A DNA stretch of 64,000 bases, taken from contig NC_015578.1 of the NCBI RefSeq assembly GCF_000214375.1, positions 3,348,001 through 3,412,000 on the forward strand, read 5' to 3'. This DNA is from Treponema primitia ZAS-2 (lineage in GTDB: Bacteria; Spirochaetota; Spirochaetia; Treponematales; Breznakiellaceae). The notes beneath the pieces were generated by a model that saw only the letters and a list, made by a program, of their open reading frames with translations, was not told where the DNA came from and made no database searches. Below, piece after piece: positions 1 through 9,895 of this stretch. The first letter of the stretch is position 1, and every line of letters begins with the position of its first letter. The translations under genes and the position numbers were made by a program.

Positions 1-791
1 AGGCGGCCTGCCCCCTGAAGGACGAAGTCCTCATTGCAAGCAACAGCGAAGGGAGGCCTGACTTTGACCTGCTCATCGTGCGGGAACTTACCGGGGGGCT
101 CTACTTTGGGGAACGGGGCCGGAGCGCCGACGGCAATTCTGCCTTTGACACCGAGACCTATTCTAAAACGGAAATAGAGCGGGTGCTCCGGGTGGGATAC
201 GCCGCAGCAAAACTGCGCCGGAAAAAGCTCTGCATGGTGGATAAGGCAAATGTGCTAGAATCATCCCGGCTCTGGCGGGAAGTAGCAAAGGAAATCGCCA
301 AAGAATACCCTGACATTGAAACCAGCTATCTCTACGTGGACAACTGCGCCATGCAGCTAATCCGTGCCCCGGGTCAGTTTGATGTGATAGTCACATCAAA
401 CCTCTTCGGGGATATACTCTCCGACGAGGCCTCGGTACTCACGGGCTCCATCGGTATGCTGGCCTCCGCAAGCCTTGCCGGCGCCGGGGGCCTCCCAGGT
501 GGAGAACCGGTAATGGGTATCTACGAGCCCATCCACGGCTCAGCCCCGGATATAGCCGGCCAGGACATTGCCAACCCCCTGGCAGCGATACTTTCCGCAG
601 CAATGCTGCTGCGCTATTCCTTCGGCCTGGAAAAAGAAGCCGCCGCAGTGGAAAAGGCGGTCAATGTCATACTGGACCAGGGGCTCCGTACCAAGGATAT
701 AGCCGGCAGAAGCGGAACCGGTGCCAGTGAAAAAATTGTGGGGACCGCGGAAATGGGAAAGGCGGTACTGAAAGCCCTGGAAAACATATAG
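1..791 (+). CDS. leuB: 3-isopropylmalate dehydrogenase, C-terminal part
   Basis: This gene is cut by the left edge of the window; the frame is open from base 3, with no start inside. LeuB oxidises and decarboxylates 3-isopropylmalate with NAD+ in leucine synthesis in the cytoplasm. The visible part includes the ELTGGLYFG motif, the [18 protein letters not shown] stretch that binds metal and substrate, and the [14 protein letters not shown] motif of the NAD site, all typical of this family. The frame ends normally at about the usual C-terminus. ilvD and ilvB follow on the same strand, so this is a branched-chain amino acid locus, but a terminator-like hairpin separates leuB from ilvD. Isocitrate or tartrate dehydrogenases are relatives; the motif set and neighbours favour LeuB. 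Confidence 0.95.
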   Translation, partial: AACPLKDEVLIASNSEGRPDFDLLIVRELTGGLYFGERGRSADGNSAFDTETYSKTEIERVLRVGYAAAKLRRKKLCMVDKANVLESSRLWREVAKEIAKEYPDIETSYLYVDNCAMQLIRAPGQFDVIVTSNLFGDILSDEASVLTGSIGMLASASLAGAGGLPGGEPVMGIYEPIHGSAPDIAGQDIANPLAAILSAAMLLRYSFGLEKEAAAVEKAVNVILDQGLRTKDIAGRSGTGASEKIVGTAEMGKAVLKALENI

Positions 792-829
792 GGTACTTCT
801 AAAAACTCGGTTAGTTTTTAGAAGTACCC
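791..829. repeat. Perfect 17-bp inverted repeat after leuB
   Basis: Arms 791-807 and 813-829 are exact reverse complements with a 5-base loop. No T run follows on the + strand. The arms contain the string CTAAAAACT, which recurs in the next inverted repeat (876-905) and partly around 933-941. The element starts on the last base of the leuB stop codon. Confidence 0.85.
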
Positions 830-830
830 C

Positions 831-867
831 GCATTTGCTCATTTAAAGAATGCGCAAATGCTTTTTT
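831..867 (+). terminator. Rho-independent terminator of leuB
   Basis: Arm 831-838 pairs exactly with 854-861. The stem continues after one mismatch as 840-843 with 849-852, leaving a 5-base loop. Six T follow at 862-867. This is a classic intrinsic terminator and suggests that ilvD is at least partly transcribed from its own promoter. Confidence 0.75.
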
Positions 868-875
868 AAGCGGTA

Positions 876-905
876 AATCTCTAAAAACTGAAGTTTTTAG
901 AGATT
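876..905. repeat. Perfect 14-bp inverted repeat upstream of ilvD
   Basis: Arms 876-889 and 892-905 are exact reverse complements around two bases. The core CTAAAAACT/AGTTTTTAG is shared with the repeat at 791-829. It lies about 80 bases before the ilvD start and could be a genomic intergenic repeat or a leader structure; the sequence alone does not decide. Confidence 0.75.
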
Positions 906-984
906 CCCTATAGGCAAATCTTTGAAAACCGACCGAGTTTTTAGAGGCGCCCTGTAAGTATCCCGGTTTCGTAAGGAGAAGAAG

Positions 985-2646
985 ATGCACAGTGATATTG
1001 TTAACAAGGGTGTGGCTAAGGCCCCCCACAGGTCTCTTTTTAAGGCCATGGGCTTTATTGATGAGGAATTCGAGCGCCCCCTGATTGGCATTGTGTCCGC
1101 CAAGAGCGAGATTGTGCCGGGGCATATGCACCTGGACACTATTTCTAAGGCCGCTTCCGACGGAGTACGGGAAGCTGGGGGCATCCCCATCAACTTTCCC
1201 TCTATCGGGGTATGCGACGGCATCGCCATGGGCCACGAGGGTATGCGCTATTCCCTGGTAACCCGGGAACTTATCGCCGACTCTATCGAATGTATGGCCA
1301 TGGCCCACGGCTTTGACGCCATGATCTACATCCCCAACTGCGACAAAATAGTCCCTGGTATGCTTATGGCTGCGGCCCGGCTCAACCTGCCCGGAGTCTT
1401 TATCTCCGGGGGGCCCATGCTTGCGGGGAAGAAGGACGGAAAGACCCTCACCCTTACTACCATGTTTGAAGCAGTGGGCGCCGTGGGGGCAGGGACCATG
1501 AGCGAGGAAGAACTCTACGATCTGGAGGAAGCGGCCTGTCCGGGCTGCGGTTCCTGTTCGGGGATGTTCACCGCCAATTCCATGAACTGCGTTGTTGAGG
1601 CCCTTGGTATGGCCCTGCCTGGCAACGGCACTATTCCTGCAGTGATGGCAGAACGGCTGCGGCTGGCCAAAAAAACAGGCTTTCTGATCATGGATATGCT
1701 AAAAAAGGATATACGCCCCCGGTCCATCATGACCGAACGGGCTTTTATGAATGCCCTGGCCATGGATATGGCCCTGGGCTGCTCCACCAATACTGCGCTG
1801 CACCTTCCCGCCATCGCCCACGAGGCGGGGTTTAAGCTGGACCTGGACCTGATCAACAAAGTCAGCGCCGTTACTCCCAACCTCTGCAAGCTGGCCCCGG
1901 CGGGTTCCACCGCCATTGAGGACCTCCACGCCGCCGGGGGCATACCCGGAGTTTACAAGGAACTGGCAAAGAAAAACCTGGTAGACCTCAAGGTACCCAC
2001 GGTGTACGGCATACTGGAAGATGCGGTTAAGAATGCAAAGAACAGAAACACTGATATTATCCGCCCCCTGGAGGATCCATACTCGGCCACCGGCGGCCTG
2101 GCGATCCTGCGGGGCAACCTGGCCCCTGACGGATCGGTGGTAAAACGCAGCGCAGTTGCCCCCTCAATGCTCAAACATTCCGGGCCTGCCCGGATCTTTG
2201 ATGCCGAGGAAGACGCCTTTGACGCTATCATGGAAGGCAACATAAAACCTGGGGACGTAATCGTCATCCGCTATGAAGGCCCCCGGGGAGGCCCAGGAAT
2301 GAAGGAGATGCTCGGTCCCACCGGGGCACTGGCCGGCATGGGCCTGGACGATAAGGTGGCCCTGATCACCGACGGTCGCTTCTCCGGGGCAACCCGGGGC
2401 GCCGCCATCGGCCACGTCTCCCCGGAAGCCGCTGACGGCGGCATCATCGGCCTGCTCCGGGAAGGGGATATCATCGACATTGATATTGACAGCCGCAGTA
2501 TTTCTGTGCGACTTAGTGACAGTGAGCTTTCAGAACGCCGAAAAACCTGGACGCCTCTGCCTCCCAAGGTAAAGACAGGCTACTTGGCCAGGTATGCAAA
2601 AATGGTGAGTTCCGCCGCCTCAGGAGCGGTGTTTAAGGAGGAATAG
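985..2646 (+). CDS. ilvD: Dihydroxy-acid dehydratase
   Basis: This 553-residue cytoplasmic enzyme dehydrates 2,3-dihydroxy-isovalerate and 2,3-dihydroxy-3-methylvalerate to the 2-keto acids before valine and isoleucine. Family motifs are clear: [13 protein letters not shown] around residue 113, the [19 protein letters not shown] iron-sulphur and substrate region around 182, and [20 protein letters not shown] near 460. Length matches the family. The ATG at 985 follows a good ribosome site (AAGGAG at about 975). The stop is three bases before the ilvB start, and a strong AAGGAGG lies inside the end of ilvD, so the two genes are one operon. Confidence 0.97.
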   Translation: MHSDIVNKGVAKAPHRSLFKAMGFIDEEFERPLIGIVSAKSEIVPGHMHLDTISKAASDGVREAGGIPINFPSIGVCDGIAMGHEGMRYSLVTRELIADSIECMAMAHGFDAMIYIPNCDKIVPGMLMAAARLNLPGVFISGGPMLAGKKDGKTLTLTTMFEAVGAVGAGTMSEEELYDLEEAACPGCGSCSGMFTANSMNCVVEALGMALPGNGTIPAVMAERLRLAKKTGFLIMDMLKKDIRPRSIMTERAFMNALAMDMALGCSTNTALHLPAIAHEAGFKLDLDLINKVSAVTPNLCKLAPAGSTAIEDLHAAGGIPGVYKELAKKNLVDLKVPTVYGILEDAVKNAKNRNTDIIRPLEDPYSATGGLAILRGNLAPDGSVVKRSAVAPSMLKHSGPARIFDAEEDAFDAIMEGNIKPGDVIVIRYEGPRGGPGMKEMLGPTGALAGMGLDDKVALITDGRFSGATRGAAIGHVSPEAADGGIIGLLREGDIIDIDIDSRSISVRLSDSELSERRKTWTPLPPKVKTGYLARYAKMVSSAASGAVFKEE

Positions 2647-2649
2647 GAT

Positions 2650-4449
2650 ATGCAATACACAGGCGCCAGGATTCTTATTGAAGCGCTTATAGAGCAGGGG
2701 GTTGATACGGTTTTTGGTTACCCCGGCGGAGCAGTTCTGTTCATATACGATGAGCTGTACAAGCACCAGGACCGGATACGGCATATACTGGTGAGCCATG
2801 AACAGCATGCTGCCCATGCCGCAGATGGTTACGCCCGGTCCACCGGAAAAGTGGGGGTATGCCTTGCAACCTCCGGGCCCGGAGCCACTAATCTGATAAC
2901 CGGCATTGCCACCGCCCACATGGATTCTGTGCCCATGGTTGCCATCACCGGTAACGTTGCTACCAACCTTTTGGGGAAGGACAGTTTTCAGGAAGTTGAT
3001 ATCACCGGGATCAGTATGCCTGTGGTCAAGCATAACTGGATAGTCAAGGATGTTAATGCCCTGGCGGAAACGGTACGGGAAGCGTTTATCGTTGCCCAGT
3101 CAGGCAGGCCCGGCCCGGTACTCATCGATATTCCCAAGGACATTACTGCCATTCCCGGGGAATGGATTCCCCTCAGATCAGGGGCCAAGGTGAAAAATAT
3201 CCAGTCCATTTCGGCAAACAAACTGGTGGCGGGGATCATCCCCGAAGGGGCCGACCAATCAGAAATAACTGCGGAGGAAGAAATACTCAGCGCCCGGGCC
3301 CGCCGGCTTACAGAACGGAACCGGCGCACTACCTTTACTGATGAAGACCTGGACAGGGCAGTGAAATTTTTCCGGGAAGCCAAGCGGCCGGTGATCTACG
3401 CAGGGGGCGGGGTGATCAGCTCCGATGCCTGCGGGGAACTGACTGAGTTCGCGGAACGGCTCAATGCGCCTGTTGCATTAAGCCTCATGGGCATCGGTGC
3501 CTTCCCCCGGGAACACCGCCTCTACACAGGACTCATCGGTATGCACGGCACCGTGGCTTCCAACAAGGCGGTCCAGAAGGCGGACCTCCTGATCACCCTG
3601 GGGGCCCGCTTCTCAGACCGGGTCACCAGCAGGGCCGACAAATTTGCTCAAAGCGCCCGTATTCTTCACATCGACATCGATCCTGCGGAGGTGAACAAAA
3701 ATGTGGGGGCCCACGCATGGATAATCGGGGACATCAAACTGATATTAACAAAACTGCTGAAGAAGATACCCCAGCATTTGAAGACCGACTGGCAGGGGGA
3801 CATTGAGAAATGGAAAGAAAAGATACCCAAGGCTCACCACCCCGGAGGCAGCAAACTCCACCCCCGGCTCATCATTGAGGAAACCGCCAAACGCCTGGGT
3901 TATGACGCTATTGTTGCTACCGATGTGGGGCAGCACCAGATATGGACCGCCCAGTTCTACCCCTTTACCCGCCCCCGCTCCTTTATTACCTCCGGGGGAC
4001 TGGGGACCATGGGCTTCGGCCTCGGGGCCATCATGGGCGCTAAAGTTGCAAATCCCAAACGGCCCGCAGTTTTGTTCACCGGAGACGGCTCTTTCAGGAT
4101 GAACTGCGGTGAAATGGGCACCATCAGTAACTACAAAATCCCTATACTCATCGTTATTATCAATAACCAGGTGCTGGGTATGGTCCGCCAATGGCAGTCC
4201 CTGTTCTACGAAGAACGGTATTCCGAGACTATCCTGGACCGCCCTCCGGATTTTGTAAAACTCGCTGAAGCCTACGGCCTCAAAGGCTACCGGGCTGAGA
4301 ACGAGAAGACCTTCATTGAAGCTCTGGATAACGCCATGAAGGATATCGCCTCCGGGCTTACTGCACTGATTGACGCTCAAATTAACAGGGACGAACAGGT
4401 GCTGCCCATGGTTCCCGGAGGCAAGCCTATTGATGAACAGATACTCTGA
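2650..4449 (+). CDS. ilvB: Acetolactate synthase large subunit
   Basis: This 599-residue thiamine diphosphate enzyme condenses two pyruvates, or pyruvate with 2-ketobutyrate. The N-terminal TPP-binding domain shows VFGYPGGAVL and the catalytic Glu in SHEQHAAH. The middle domain carries YAGGGV. The C-terminal TPP domain has the GDGSFRMN...N metal-binding motif near 480. It is slightly longer than the usual 560-580 residues because a charged linker around residues 185-240 is expanded. No small regulatory subunit (ilvN) follows; an apbE-type gene overlaps the end instead. The start at 2650 is set by the AAGGAGG just upstream. Related carboligases exist, but the ilvD neighbour makes acetolactate synthase the best call. 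Confidence 0.94.
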   Translation: MQYTGARILIEALIEQGVDTVFGYPGGAVLFIYDELYKHQDRIRHILVSHEQHAAHAADGYARSTGKVGVCLATSGPGATNLITGIATAHMDSVPMVAITGNVATNLLGKDSFQEVDITGISMPVVKHNWIVKDVNALAETVREAFIVAQSGRPGPVLIDIPKDITAIPGEWIPLRSGAKVKNIQSISANKLVAGIIPEGADQSEITAEEEILSARARRLTERNRRTTFTDEDLDRAVKFFREAKRPVIYAGGGVISSDACGELTEFAERLNAPVALSLMGIGAFPREHRLYTGLIGMHGTVASNKAVQKADLLITLGARFSDRVTSRADKFAQSARILHIDIDPAEVNKNVGAHAWIIGDIKLILTKLLKKIPQHLKTDWQGDIEKWKEKIPKAHHPGGSKLHPRLIIEETAKRLGYDAIVATDVGQHQIWTAQFYPFTRPRSFITSGGLGTMGFGLGAIMGAKVANPKRPAVLFTGDGSFRMNCGEMGTISNYKIPILIVIINNQVLGMVRQWQSLFYEERYSETILDRPPDFVKLAEAYGLKGYRAENEKTFIEALDNAMKDIASGLTALIDAQINRDEQVLPMVPGGKPIDEQIL

Positions 4450-5461
4450 GATAATTGCCACCCTGGCGCTAACCCTTATCATAGCCACCCTTCCAGGCTG
4501 CGCCAAGACCCTTCCTTCTCAGTCGGAATTTGTTTTGGGTACTATTTGTACCGTCAATCTCTATGACCAGGGATCCCCCGAAGTATATCATCAAATTTTT
4601 GACCGTCTCCGGGAAATCGAGAACCGCATGAGCGCCAACCTTGAGGATTCGGAACTGGATCAAATCAACCGAATGGCCGGTATCCGGCCGGTCGTGGTAC
4701 ACCCGGACCTCATCGATGTTATCCAACGGGCCCTATACTTTGCAGAAAAAGCCGATGGCGCCTTCGACCCCACTGTGGGACCATTAGTAAAACTGTGGAG
4801 TATCGGTTCCGATGATGAGCGCCTCCCCGGTGAAGATGAAATCGCCGCCGCTCTCTCCCTGATCAATTGGAGGGATATTGTGGTTGACCGGGAACAGGGA
4901 ACCGTTTTCCTGGAACGCCCCCTCATGCGCCTTGACCTGGGGGCCATTGCCAAGGGCTATGCCGCAGATGAGGCAGGGCGAATAATCCGGGCCGCCGGGA
5001 TAAAGCGGGCCCTCATCGACTTGGGGGGAAACATCCTAGCCCTGGGGGAGAAAAAAGGCGGCGCTCCCTGGCGGGTGGGGATACAGAACCCCCTGGATAA
5101 CCGGGGCGCCTATTTTGGCATCGCCGAAGTGCGGGACAAAACCCTGGTCACCTCCGGCATCTACGAGCGGTTTTTTGAGTATGACGGAAAGCGGTATCAC
5201 CACATCCTCTCCACTCAGGATGGCTACCCTGTAGACAACGGCCTCCTTTCGATAACGGTTATCAGCGGCAATTCCATTGATGCCGATGCCCTCTCAACAT
5301 CCCTGTTTGTCCTAGGCTATGAACAAGGCAAGATTCTGGCAGAATCCCTGGACGACACAGAGGCCATTTTTGTTTTTACGGATATGAGCGTCCACTGCAC
5401 ATCCGGGGCGCTTGAATATTTCACCCTCACGGATACTACGTTTAGTCTAATTCAGGACTGA
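4433..5461 (+). CDS. apbE: FAD:protein FMN transferase (ApbE family), lipoprotein
   Basis: ApbE proteins attach FMN covalently to threonine of exported redox subunits such as RnfG or FMN-binding-domain proteins. This 342-residue product begins with a hydrophobic leader ending in TLPGC, a lipobox-like site, so it is probably a lipoprotein on the outer face of the inner membrane. Family motifs include the LGTICTVNLYD start of the fold, LDLGAIAKGYAADEA, RALIDLGGNILALG and DADALSTSLFVLG. The frame is open further upstream (to 4370), but ATG 4433 preceded by GGAGG gives the leader directly. It overlaps the ilvB end by 17 bases, suggesting co-transcription despite the unrelated function. Its flavinylated target is not visible nearby. 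Confidence 0.9.
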   Translation: MNRYSEIIATLALTLIIATLPGCAKTLPSQSEFVLGTICTVNLYDQGSPEVYHQIFDRLREIENRMSANLEDSELDQINRMAGIRPVVVHPDLIDVIQRALYFAEKADGAFDPTVGPLVKLWSIGSDDERLPGEDEIAAALSLINWRDIVVDREQGTVFLERPLMRLDLGAIAKGYAADEAGRIIRAAGIKRALIDLGGNILALGEKKGGAPWRVGIQNPLDNRGAYFGIAEVRDKTLVTSGIYERFFEYDGKRYHHILSTQDGYPVDNGLLSITVISGNSIDADALSTSLFVLGYEQGKILAESLDDTEAIFVFTDMSVHCTSGALEYFTLTDTTFSLIQD

Positions 5462-5534
5462 AAATATTTTTACAAAGAAAAGGAAATTAAAAGGTATAAA
5501 ACAACTCAGGCATAAAACCATCCCCTGTAAACCA

Positions 5535-6383
5535 CTACCCCCTGACAAATAGCCGCGCAATTTTCTCATTTGCCCCCGCCATATCTATACCGAGTTCGTG
5601 CAAATAGGCATATTCATCCCCGGTACCGCGTCCATGGGGCACGCCATAGGCGCCGCTGTCACTCCCTGAGGCGACCAGGGCCCCGGTCTTCCCTGCGTAA
5701 CTGAGCATTTCTGCGTGGTGGGCCAGTATCCTACGCATGGTTTTCTCAGGATAGCGCCCTTCAGAGAGGACATTTTTTACCGGAGCACAGGTTGGCACCC
5801 AAACAGTGCCGGTATCGCGCAGCATTTCTACCCCTTCCTTGTCAATCCAATATCCGTGCTCAAGGCTTGCTATCCCCGCCTCCAAGGCATTTTTTATATT
5901 TTCTGCGCCGTTACAGTGGGCCATGACACGGAAACCTTCGCCCTCCGCAATGTTCACCAGCTCATGGATTTCATCCCTCCCGATGGCATCGTACAAAACA
6001 CTGCCGTCGGTATCAAAATCAAGCATACCAGAGACTGTTATCTTCACAAAATCTGCGCCCATGGTTTTTGCATCCGCGATAAGCCCCCGAGCTTCGCGCA
6101 TATCCCGGTACGCCCTGCCATAAAGATGCCCGTAATATCCCTCCCGGTGGATGATAAAAACCGGGGTACGGTAATCAATGGCATATTCCGCCGCCAGGGT
6201 TTTCGTAAATCGTGAGACCCCGTATTTGTCCCCCCCATCCCGGAAATACCCAATCCCCCAGGACCGTAGTTCCCCAAGGGCCGCACGGACAAAACCTTCA
6301 TCAGGAGCGGCTCGGTGGCGTTCCACGGCCGCCTGATAACTCACCCCGTCGGCCATAAGGTGGCCGTGGCATTCGTATTTCAT
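5535..6383 (-). CDS. Amidohydrolase-superfamily metal-dependent hydrolase
   Basis: The 282-residue protein has the amidohydrolase layout: HGH near the N-terminus (metal ligands), HCNG in the middle, EHGYWID, and an SGSDSGAYG stretch with the late metal-binding Asp. The closest general resemblance is to the imidazolonepropionase-like branch; the substrate is unknown. ATG 6383 gives the start MKYECHGH and overlaps the upstream stop as ATGA, so it is translationally coupled to the Gx/EcfT-like gene. It is the last gene of a three-gene minus-strand unit and runs convergently towards apbE. It is short for the superfamily, lacking the usual N-terminal beta-sandwich part. Confidence 0.8.
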   Translation of the reverse strand: MKYECHGHLMADGVSYQAAVERHRAAPDEGFVRAALGELRSWGIGYFRDGGDKYGVSRFTKTLAAEYAIDYRTPVFIIHREGYYGHLYGRAYRDMREARGLIADAKTMGADFVKITVSGMLDFDTDGSVLYDAIGRDEIHELVNIAEGEGFRVMAHCNGAENIKNALEAGIASLEHGYWIDKEGVEMLRDTGTVWVPTCAPVKNVLSEGRYPEKTMRRILAHHAEMLSYAGKTGALVASGSDSGAYGVPHGRGTGDEYAYLHELGIDMAGANEKIARLFVRG

Positions 6384-7693
6384 AACTTTACTACTATGGT
6401 GAAAAACCAAGGCAGCCAAGCTAACAGCACCGCCACCACCAGGATTATACGCCCCGGAATAGCGGATACCCGCCGACCATCTGATAACAGAAACTCTGTT
6501 TTTTGCACATCCATTTCTTCATGTTGCCCAGCTTCAGCAGTCGGATCCTCAGCCTTGCTCACTGCAATCATTAGCGCATCAATACTGCCGATAATGTCTT
6601 TCCTGGTAATGATATGGCCTTGTTCCTGTATTAAGGCAAGGATGCGGAAGGATTCACCTACCATTTCCCCGAAAGCGCCGGGAAGCTGCAGATCCCGCCG
6701 TATCGCTGTGCGGGACAGCATGATCAGGGCTTCCAGGGTAACTCCCCGCTGGATCCCCGCCAGCAGGGCCCCCTCTGTGATCCTGAATGCTCCGACAGAA
6801 AACAGGACCCGCCCGTAGGGGACCAGAAGGTTGAACATCACTATACCCAAAATGATAAGTATGGTAATCAAGGGATTGTTCTTCTTTCCCGATAGCCAGG
6901 CCAGGAACCAGAAAAACAAAAACTGAAGTACCCTGAAATAGGGATTCGGATTGAAAACCAGGGCGGGAACCATGAGCATCCCGACCAGGCAAAGTTCCCG
7001 CCCGCTAAAAAGCCCCTCATAGATACGCCGCCGGCTTTCCCGTGCTCGTTCCCGGTATCCTCTGCGCTTCTTCACTTTTGAAGCATCGCTTCGATCCGGC
7101 CTTGCAGTTTTTCTCTCCTCCGCGATTTCTCTGCTATTTACAAAAACTACGGGTTCAGGCCTATCAGAGTATGCTGCGTACCAGTGGGAACGGCGGATAA
7201 AGTATTCGCAGAAGAGCCCCAAGGCAAGGCCGGTGATAAGCCCCATGGCCAGGAAGGGAGGGGTAATGTACCGGGCGCCTTCCCCAAAGATGAAAACCCG
7301 GGCCAGGGCAAGCTGGGCGCCGTTGGAAAGCAGTGCCCCGAGAACGCTTATACCGGCCAGACTCATCTGCTTAGGCCCCAGGAGCCTTCGGAGGCCGAAC
7401 ATGGAAAGGGCGGAAACACCGGTGCCCACCAGAGAAAAGAGAAAAATATACGAAAAGAGGGTTCCCGTGATAAGGGCCTGGCCAATAACCTTAATTCCCA
7501 AAAGCAACAGAAAAGCTCCAAAGGGGAGTATGTCCAGAGCCAGCATAAGGGGGAGGTTGGCTATACCGAGCCGCATAAAAGGTACTGGTTTGGGGATCAG
7601 GTATTCAATAGTAGAAAGGAACAGACAGAAAGCCCCCAGGACGGTGACAGTCACCTTTTTACCAGCTTGTGCTGTCCGGGAGGGTATTTTCAT
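6380..7693 (-). CDS. Fusion of Gx (HepS_I-type) transporter domain and EcfT/CbiQ-like membrane domain
   Basis: Residues about 12-175 are a hydrophobic domain with the pattern of the Gx/HepS_I family (once called heptaprenyl diphosphate synthase component I), including PVPFMRLGIANLPLMLAL. A charged, Arg/Lys-rich linker follows (about 190-235). The second membrane part (about 240-380) resembles ECF transporter T components, with ITEGALLAGIQRGVTLEALIMLSRTAIR; a final hydrophobic helix ends the protein. So an S-like and a T-like subunit appear joined in one chain. Two ATGs are possible; 7693 has AAGGAG at a proper distance, while 7699 is too close. It overlaps the NusG-II gene by 35 bases. Gx genes are often found beside NusG-II and flavinylation genes. 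Function and substrate are inferred only. Confidence 0.75.
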   Translation of the reverse strand: MKIPSRTAQAGKKVTVTVLGAFCLFLSTIEYLIPKPVPFMRLGIANLPLMLALDILPFGAFLLLLGIKVIGQALITGTLFSYIFLFSLVGTGVSALSMFGLRRLLGPKQMSLAGISVLGALLSNGAQLALARVFIFGEGARYITPPFLAMGLITGLALGLFCEYFIRRSHWYAAYSDRPEPVVFVNSREIAEERKTARPDRSDASKVKKRRGYRERARESRRRIYEGLFSGRELCLVGMLMVPALVFNPNPYFRVLQFLFFWFLAWLSGKKNNPLITILIILGIVMFNLLVPYGRVLFSVGAFRITEGALLAGIQRGVTLEALIMLSRTAIRRDLQLPGAFGEMVGESFRILALIQEQGHIITRKDIIGSIDALMIAVSKAEDPTAEAGQHEEMDVQKTEFLLSDGRRVSAIPGRIILVVAVLLAWLPWFFTIVVKL

Positions 7694-8042
7694 CCCCATC
7701 TCCTTCTATATAAATAAACACTTTATTGGGAAGGCAGGCTGACCACTGGCCCTGGCGGTGTATACGGCCAGCGGCTACACAGGTCTGGTTAGCGCAGGGA
7801 GATGAAAGCACCCGGCTCCCCTGGCCGCGGATCTCCACCACCGTATCCCCTATGGGGCCCGGTATGGATAGGGTCTCTTCTGCGTCCAGGGGGAAAACCC
7901 AGATCCGCCCTTCGCCCTGAACCCTCACCCAGGCGGCTTCCTGAGGGCGGCCATAGACCAGGAATGTGGAAAGTATCGTTAAAGCTGCGGCAAAACCGAG
8001 GGCAAGAAAATCCAGTGGTTTTAAGGGAATCATCCCCTTCAT
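7659..8042 (-). CDS. NusG domain II-containing small membrane-anchored protein
   Basis: This 127-residue protein has one N-terminal membrane helix (about residues 9-28) and an outside domain with the NusG-II signature: CANQTC, then GRI, then ACLPNKVFIYIEG. This family is not a transcription factor; it is a small surface or periplasmic domain often encoded beside Gx transporters, Rnf-type or flavin-based electron transfer genes. The start ATG 8042 has GGGAG five bases upstream; an internal ATG at 8033 is an alternative. It is the first gene of the three-gene minus-strand unit, and its end overlaps the next gene. The two cysteines could form a disulphide or bind a cofactor. Confidence 0.85.
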   Translation of the reverse strand: MKGMIPLKPLDFLALGFAAALTILSTFLVYGRPQEAAWVRVQGEGRIWVFPLDAEETLSIPGPIGDTVVEIRGQGSRVLSSPCANQTCVAAGRIHRQGQWSACLPNKVFIYIEGDGDENTLPDSTSW

Positions 8043-8106
8043 GTAGGCTCCCTTTGCCCATACTAGCGGGGTTCCGGATTTTACTCAACTTGATCAATGC
8101 GATCCT

Positions 8107-8135
8107 TTGCATTATTCAAAGATTTATTGTATAGT
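8107..8135 (+). promoter_or_regulatory. Sigma-70-type promoter of cstA
   Basis: TTGCAT (8107-8112) and TATAGT (8130-8135) are separated by exactly 17 bases, about 33 bases before the cstA start. No other feature explains the sequence. Confidence 0.65.
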
Positions 8136-8168
8136 ATTTTAACTGAGATTACCATTAAAGGGGTTTAG

Positions 8169-9893
8169 ATGAACGGGCTTGTTCTGCTTATAATTTCCGT
8201 CCTGGTTCTGGCACTTGCCTACCTGCTCTACGGCCGGTATCTGGCCCGTACTTGGGGAATAGACCCCTCAAAAAAGACCCCTGCCCAAGAATTAGAGGAT
8301 GGGGAAGAGTATGTGCCCACCTCCCCGGCGGTAGTTTTCGGCCACGAATTCGCCTCCATAGCCGGGGCGGGGCCTATCAATGGGCCGATTATCGCCGCCA
8401 TGTTCGGCTGGCTGCCGGTAACTCTCTGGCTCCTGGCAGGGTCCGTCTTTTTCGGGGCAGTCCACGACTTTGCGGCCCTCTACACCTCGGTCCATAACAA
8501 GGGAAAATCCATAGGCTACGTGATTGAACTCTATGTGGGCAAGGCGGGGAAACGGCTTTTTCTGATCTTTGTCTGGCTTTTTTCCATACTTATTGCCGCC
8601 GCCTTTGCGGATATTGTGGCGGGAACCTTTACGGGCATTGACGCCCAGGGCCTCGAGAATTCCACCAACGCCTCGGTGGCCACCGCCTCCTTCCTCTTTA
8701 TCGCCGCCGCCATAGGCCTGGGGTTCCTCATCCGGAAACGGAAAGCCTCGGATCTTGCCAGCGGCATTATCGCCGTGGACCTTCTCATCGCCTGCATTGC
8801 CCTGGGCATTTTCTTCCCCATCTTCCTGCCCCACAATATCTGGCTGTACCTGGTGTTCGGCTATATATTCGTCGCCTCCATTGCGCCGGTCTGGCTTTTG
8901 GGGCAGCCCCGGAACTACCTCAGTTCCTTCCTGCTCCTGGCAATGATCGCCGCGGCTTTTATTGGGGTAGTGTTTACCGCTCCGACGCTTTCCATACCCG
9001 CCTTTACGGGCTTTGAAGTCGATGGCAATTTCCTGTTCCCCTCGCTTTTTGTAACTATTGCCTGCGGGGCCATATCGGGGTTCCACAGCCTGGTGGCTAC
9101 CGGGGCCGCTTCCAAGCAGATCAACAATGAGCGGCACATGCTGCCCATTTCCTACGGGGCCATGCTGGTGGAGACCCTGGTAGCGATACTGGCCCTTATC
9201 GCCGTGGGTTCCCTGTCCAACGGGGGCAAGCTTCCTTCGGGAACCCCGGTGGTTATCTTCGCTACCGGGGTTTCAACCTTTCTGTTCAAGATAGGGCTCC
9301 CCATAAAAATGTCCTTTACCCTGGTTTCCCTGGCGGTTTCCTCCTTTGTGCTTACCACCCTAGACACGGTGGCCCGGCTCGGACGCCTGTCCTTTCAGGA
9401 ACTGTTCAGTTCCGGATCCGAAAGCCGGTCAAAAAAAACCGCCTGGCTGGGCAAGGTGCTGACAAGCAAGGGCGCAGCATCGGTGTTTACCCTGCTGCCC
9501 GCATATATACTGGCGGTCCTAGGCTATCAGAATATCTGGGTTCTCTTTGGCGCGGCGAACCAGCTCTTGGCAGCCCTTACCCTTATCGCCTGCGCCCTGT
9601 TCCTTAAAAAGACCAAACGCCGGGGTTTCATGCTCTTTATCCCTACGGTAATCATGCTGTTGGTTACCTTTAGCTCTCTTGTCCTCACCGCCAGAGCCAG
9701 GATACTCAGGTTTCTGAACGGCAATTTCCACTGGGCCTCTGATGGCCTCCAGTTGCTTATCGCCTGCCTGCTCTTTATTCTGGGAATTCTGGTGGTAATT
9801 TCCTGCGCACTAAAACTGTGGCAAAAAAAGCCGGATCCGGACAGAGATGGAAATGTTCCCTCAAATACTCCTAAAACAGAGGCGGGGATCTAG
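8169..9893 (+). CDS. cstA: CstA-family carbon starvation transporter
   Basis: This 574-residue, multi-helix inner-membrane protein has the CstA signatures: [11 protein letters not shown] at the N-terminus, [27 protein letters not shown] and [12 protein letters not shown]. Family members take up pyruvate and/or peptides and are induced at carbon limitation. It is somewhat shorter than E. coli CstA (about 700 residues), as in many anaerobes. The start ATG 8169 follows AAAGGGG. The next gene, a hybrid histidine kinase, starts three bases after the stop. By analogy with BtsS/BtsT, the kinase may sense the substrate of this transporter, but that is inference. Confidence 0.92.
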   Translation: MNGLVLLIISVLVLALAYLLYGRYLARTWGIDPSKKTPAQELEDGEEYVPTSPAVVFGHEFASIAGAGPINGPIIAAMFGWLPVTLWLLAGSVFFGAVHDFAALYTSVHNKGKSIGYVIELYVGKAGKRLFLIFVWLFSILIAAAFADIVAGTFTGIDAQGLENSTNASVATASFLFIAAAIGLGFLIRKRKASDLASGIIAVDLLIACIALGIFFPIFLPHNIWLYLVFGYIFVASIAPVWLLGQPRNYLSSFLLLAMIAAAFIGVVFTAPTLSIPAFTGFEVDGNFLFPSLFVTIACGAISGFHSLVATGAASKQINNERHMLPISYGAMLVETLVAILALIAVGSLSNGGKLPSGTPVVIFATGVSTFLFKIGLPIKMSFTLVSLAVSSFVLTTLDTVARLGRLSFQELFSSGSESRSKKTAWLGKVLTSKGAASVFTLLPAYILAVLGYQNIWVLFGAANQLLAALTLIACALFLKKTKRRGFMLFIPTVIMLLVTFSSLVLTARARILRFLNGNFHWASDGLQLLIACLLFILGILVVISCALKLWQKKPDPDRDGNVPSNTPKTEAGI

Positions 9894-9895
9894 GC

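Noticed and set aside
7643-7655. GGTGACAGTCACC palindrome similar to those around 19.8-20.5 kb
   Set aside because: It lies within the coding start of the Gx-type gene and encodes Val-Thr-Val-Thr; most likely a coincidence.
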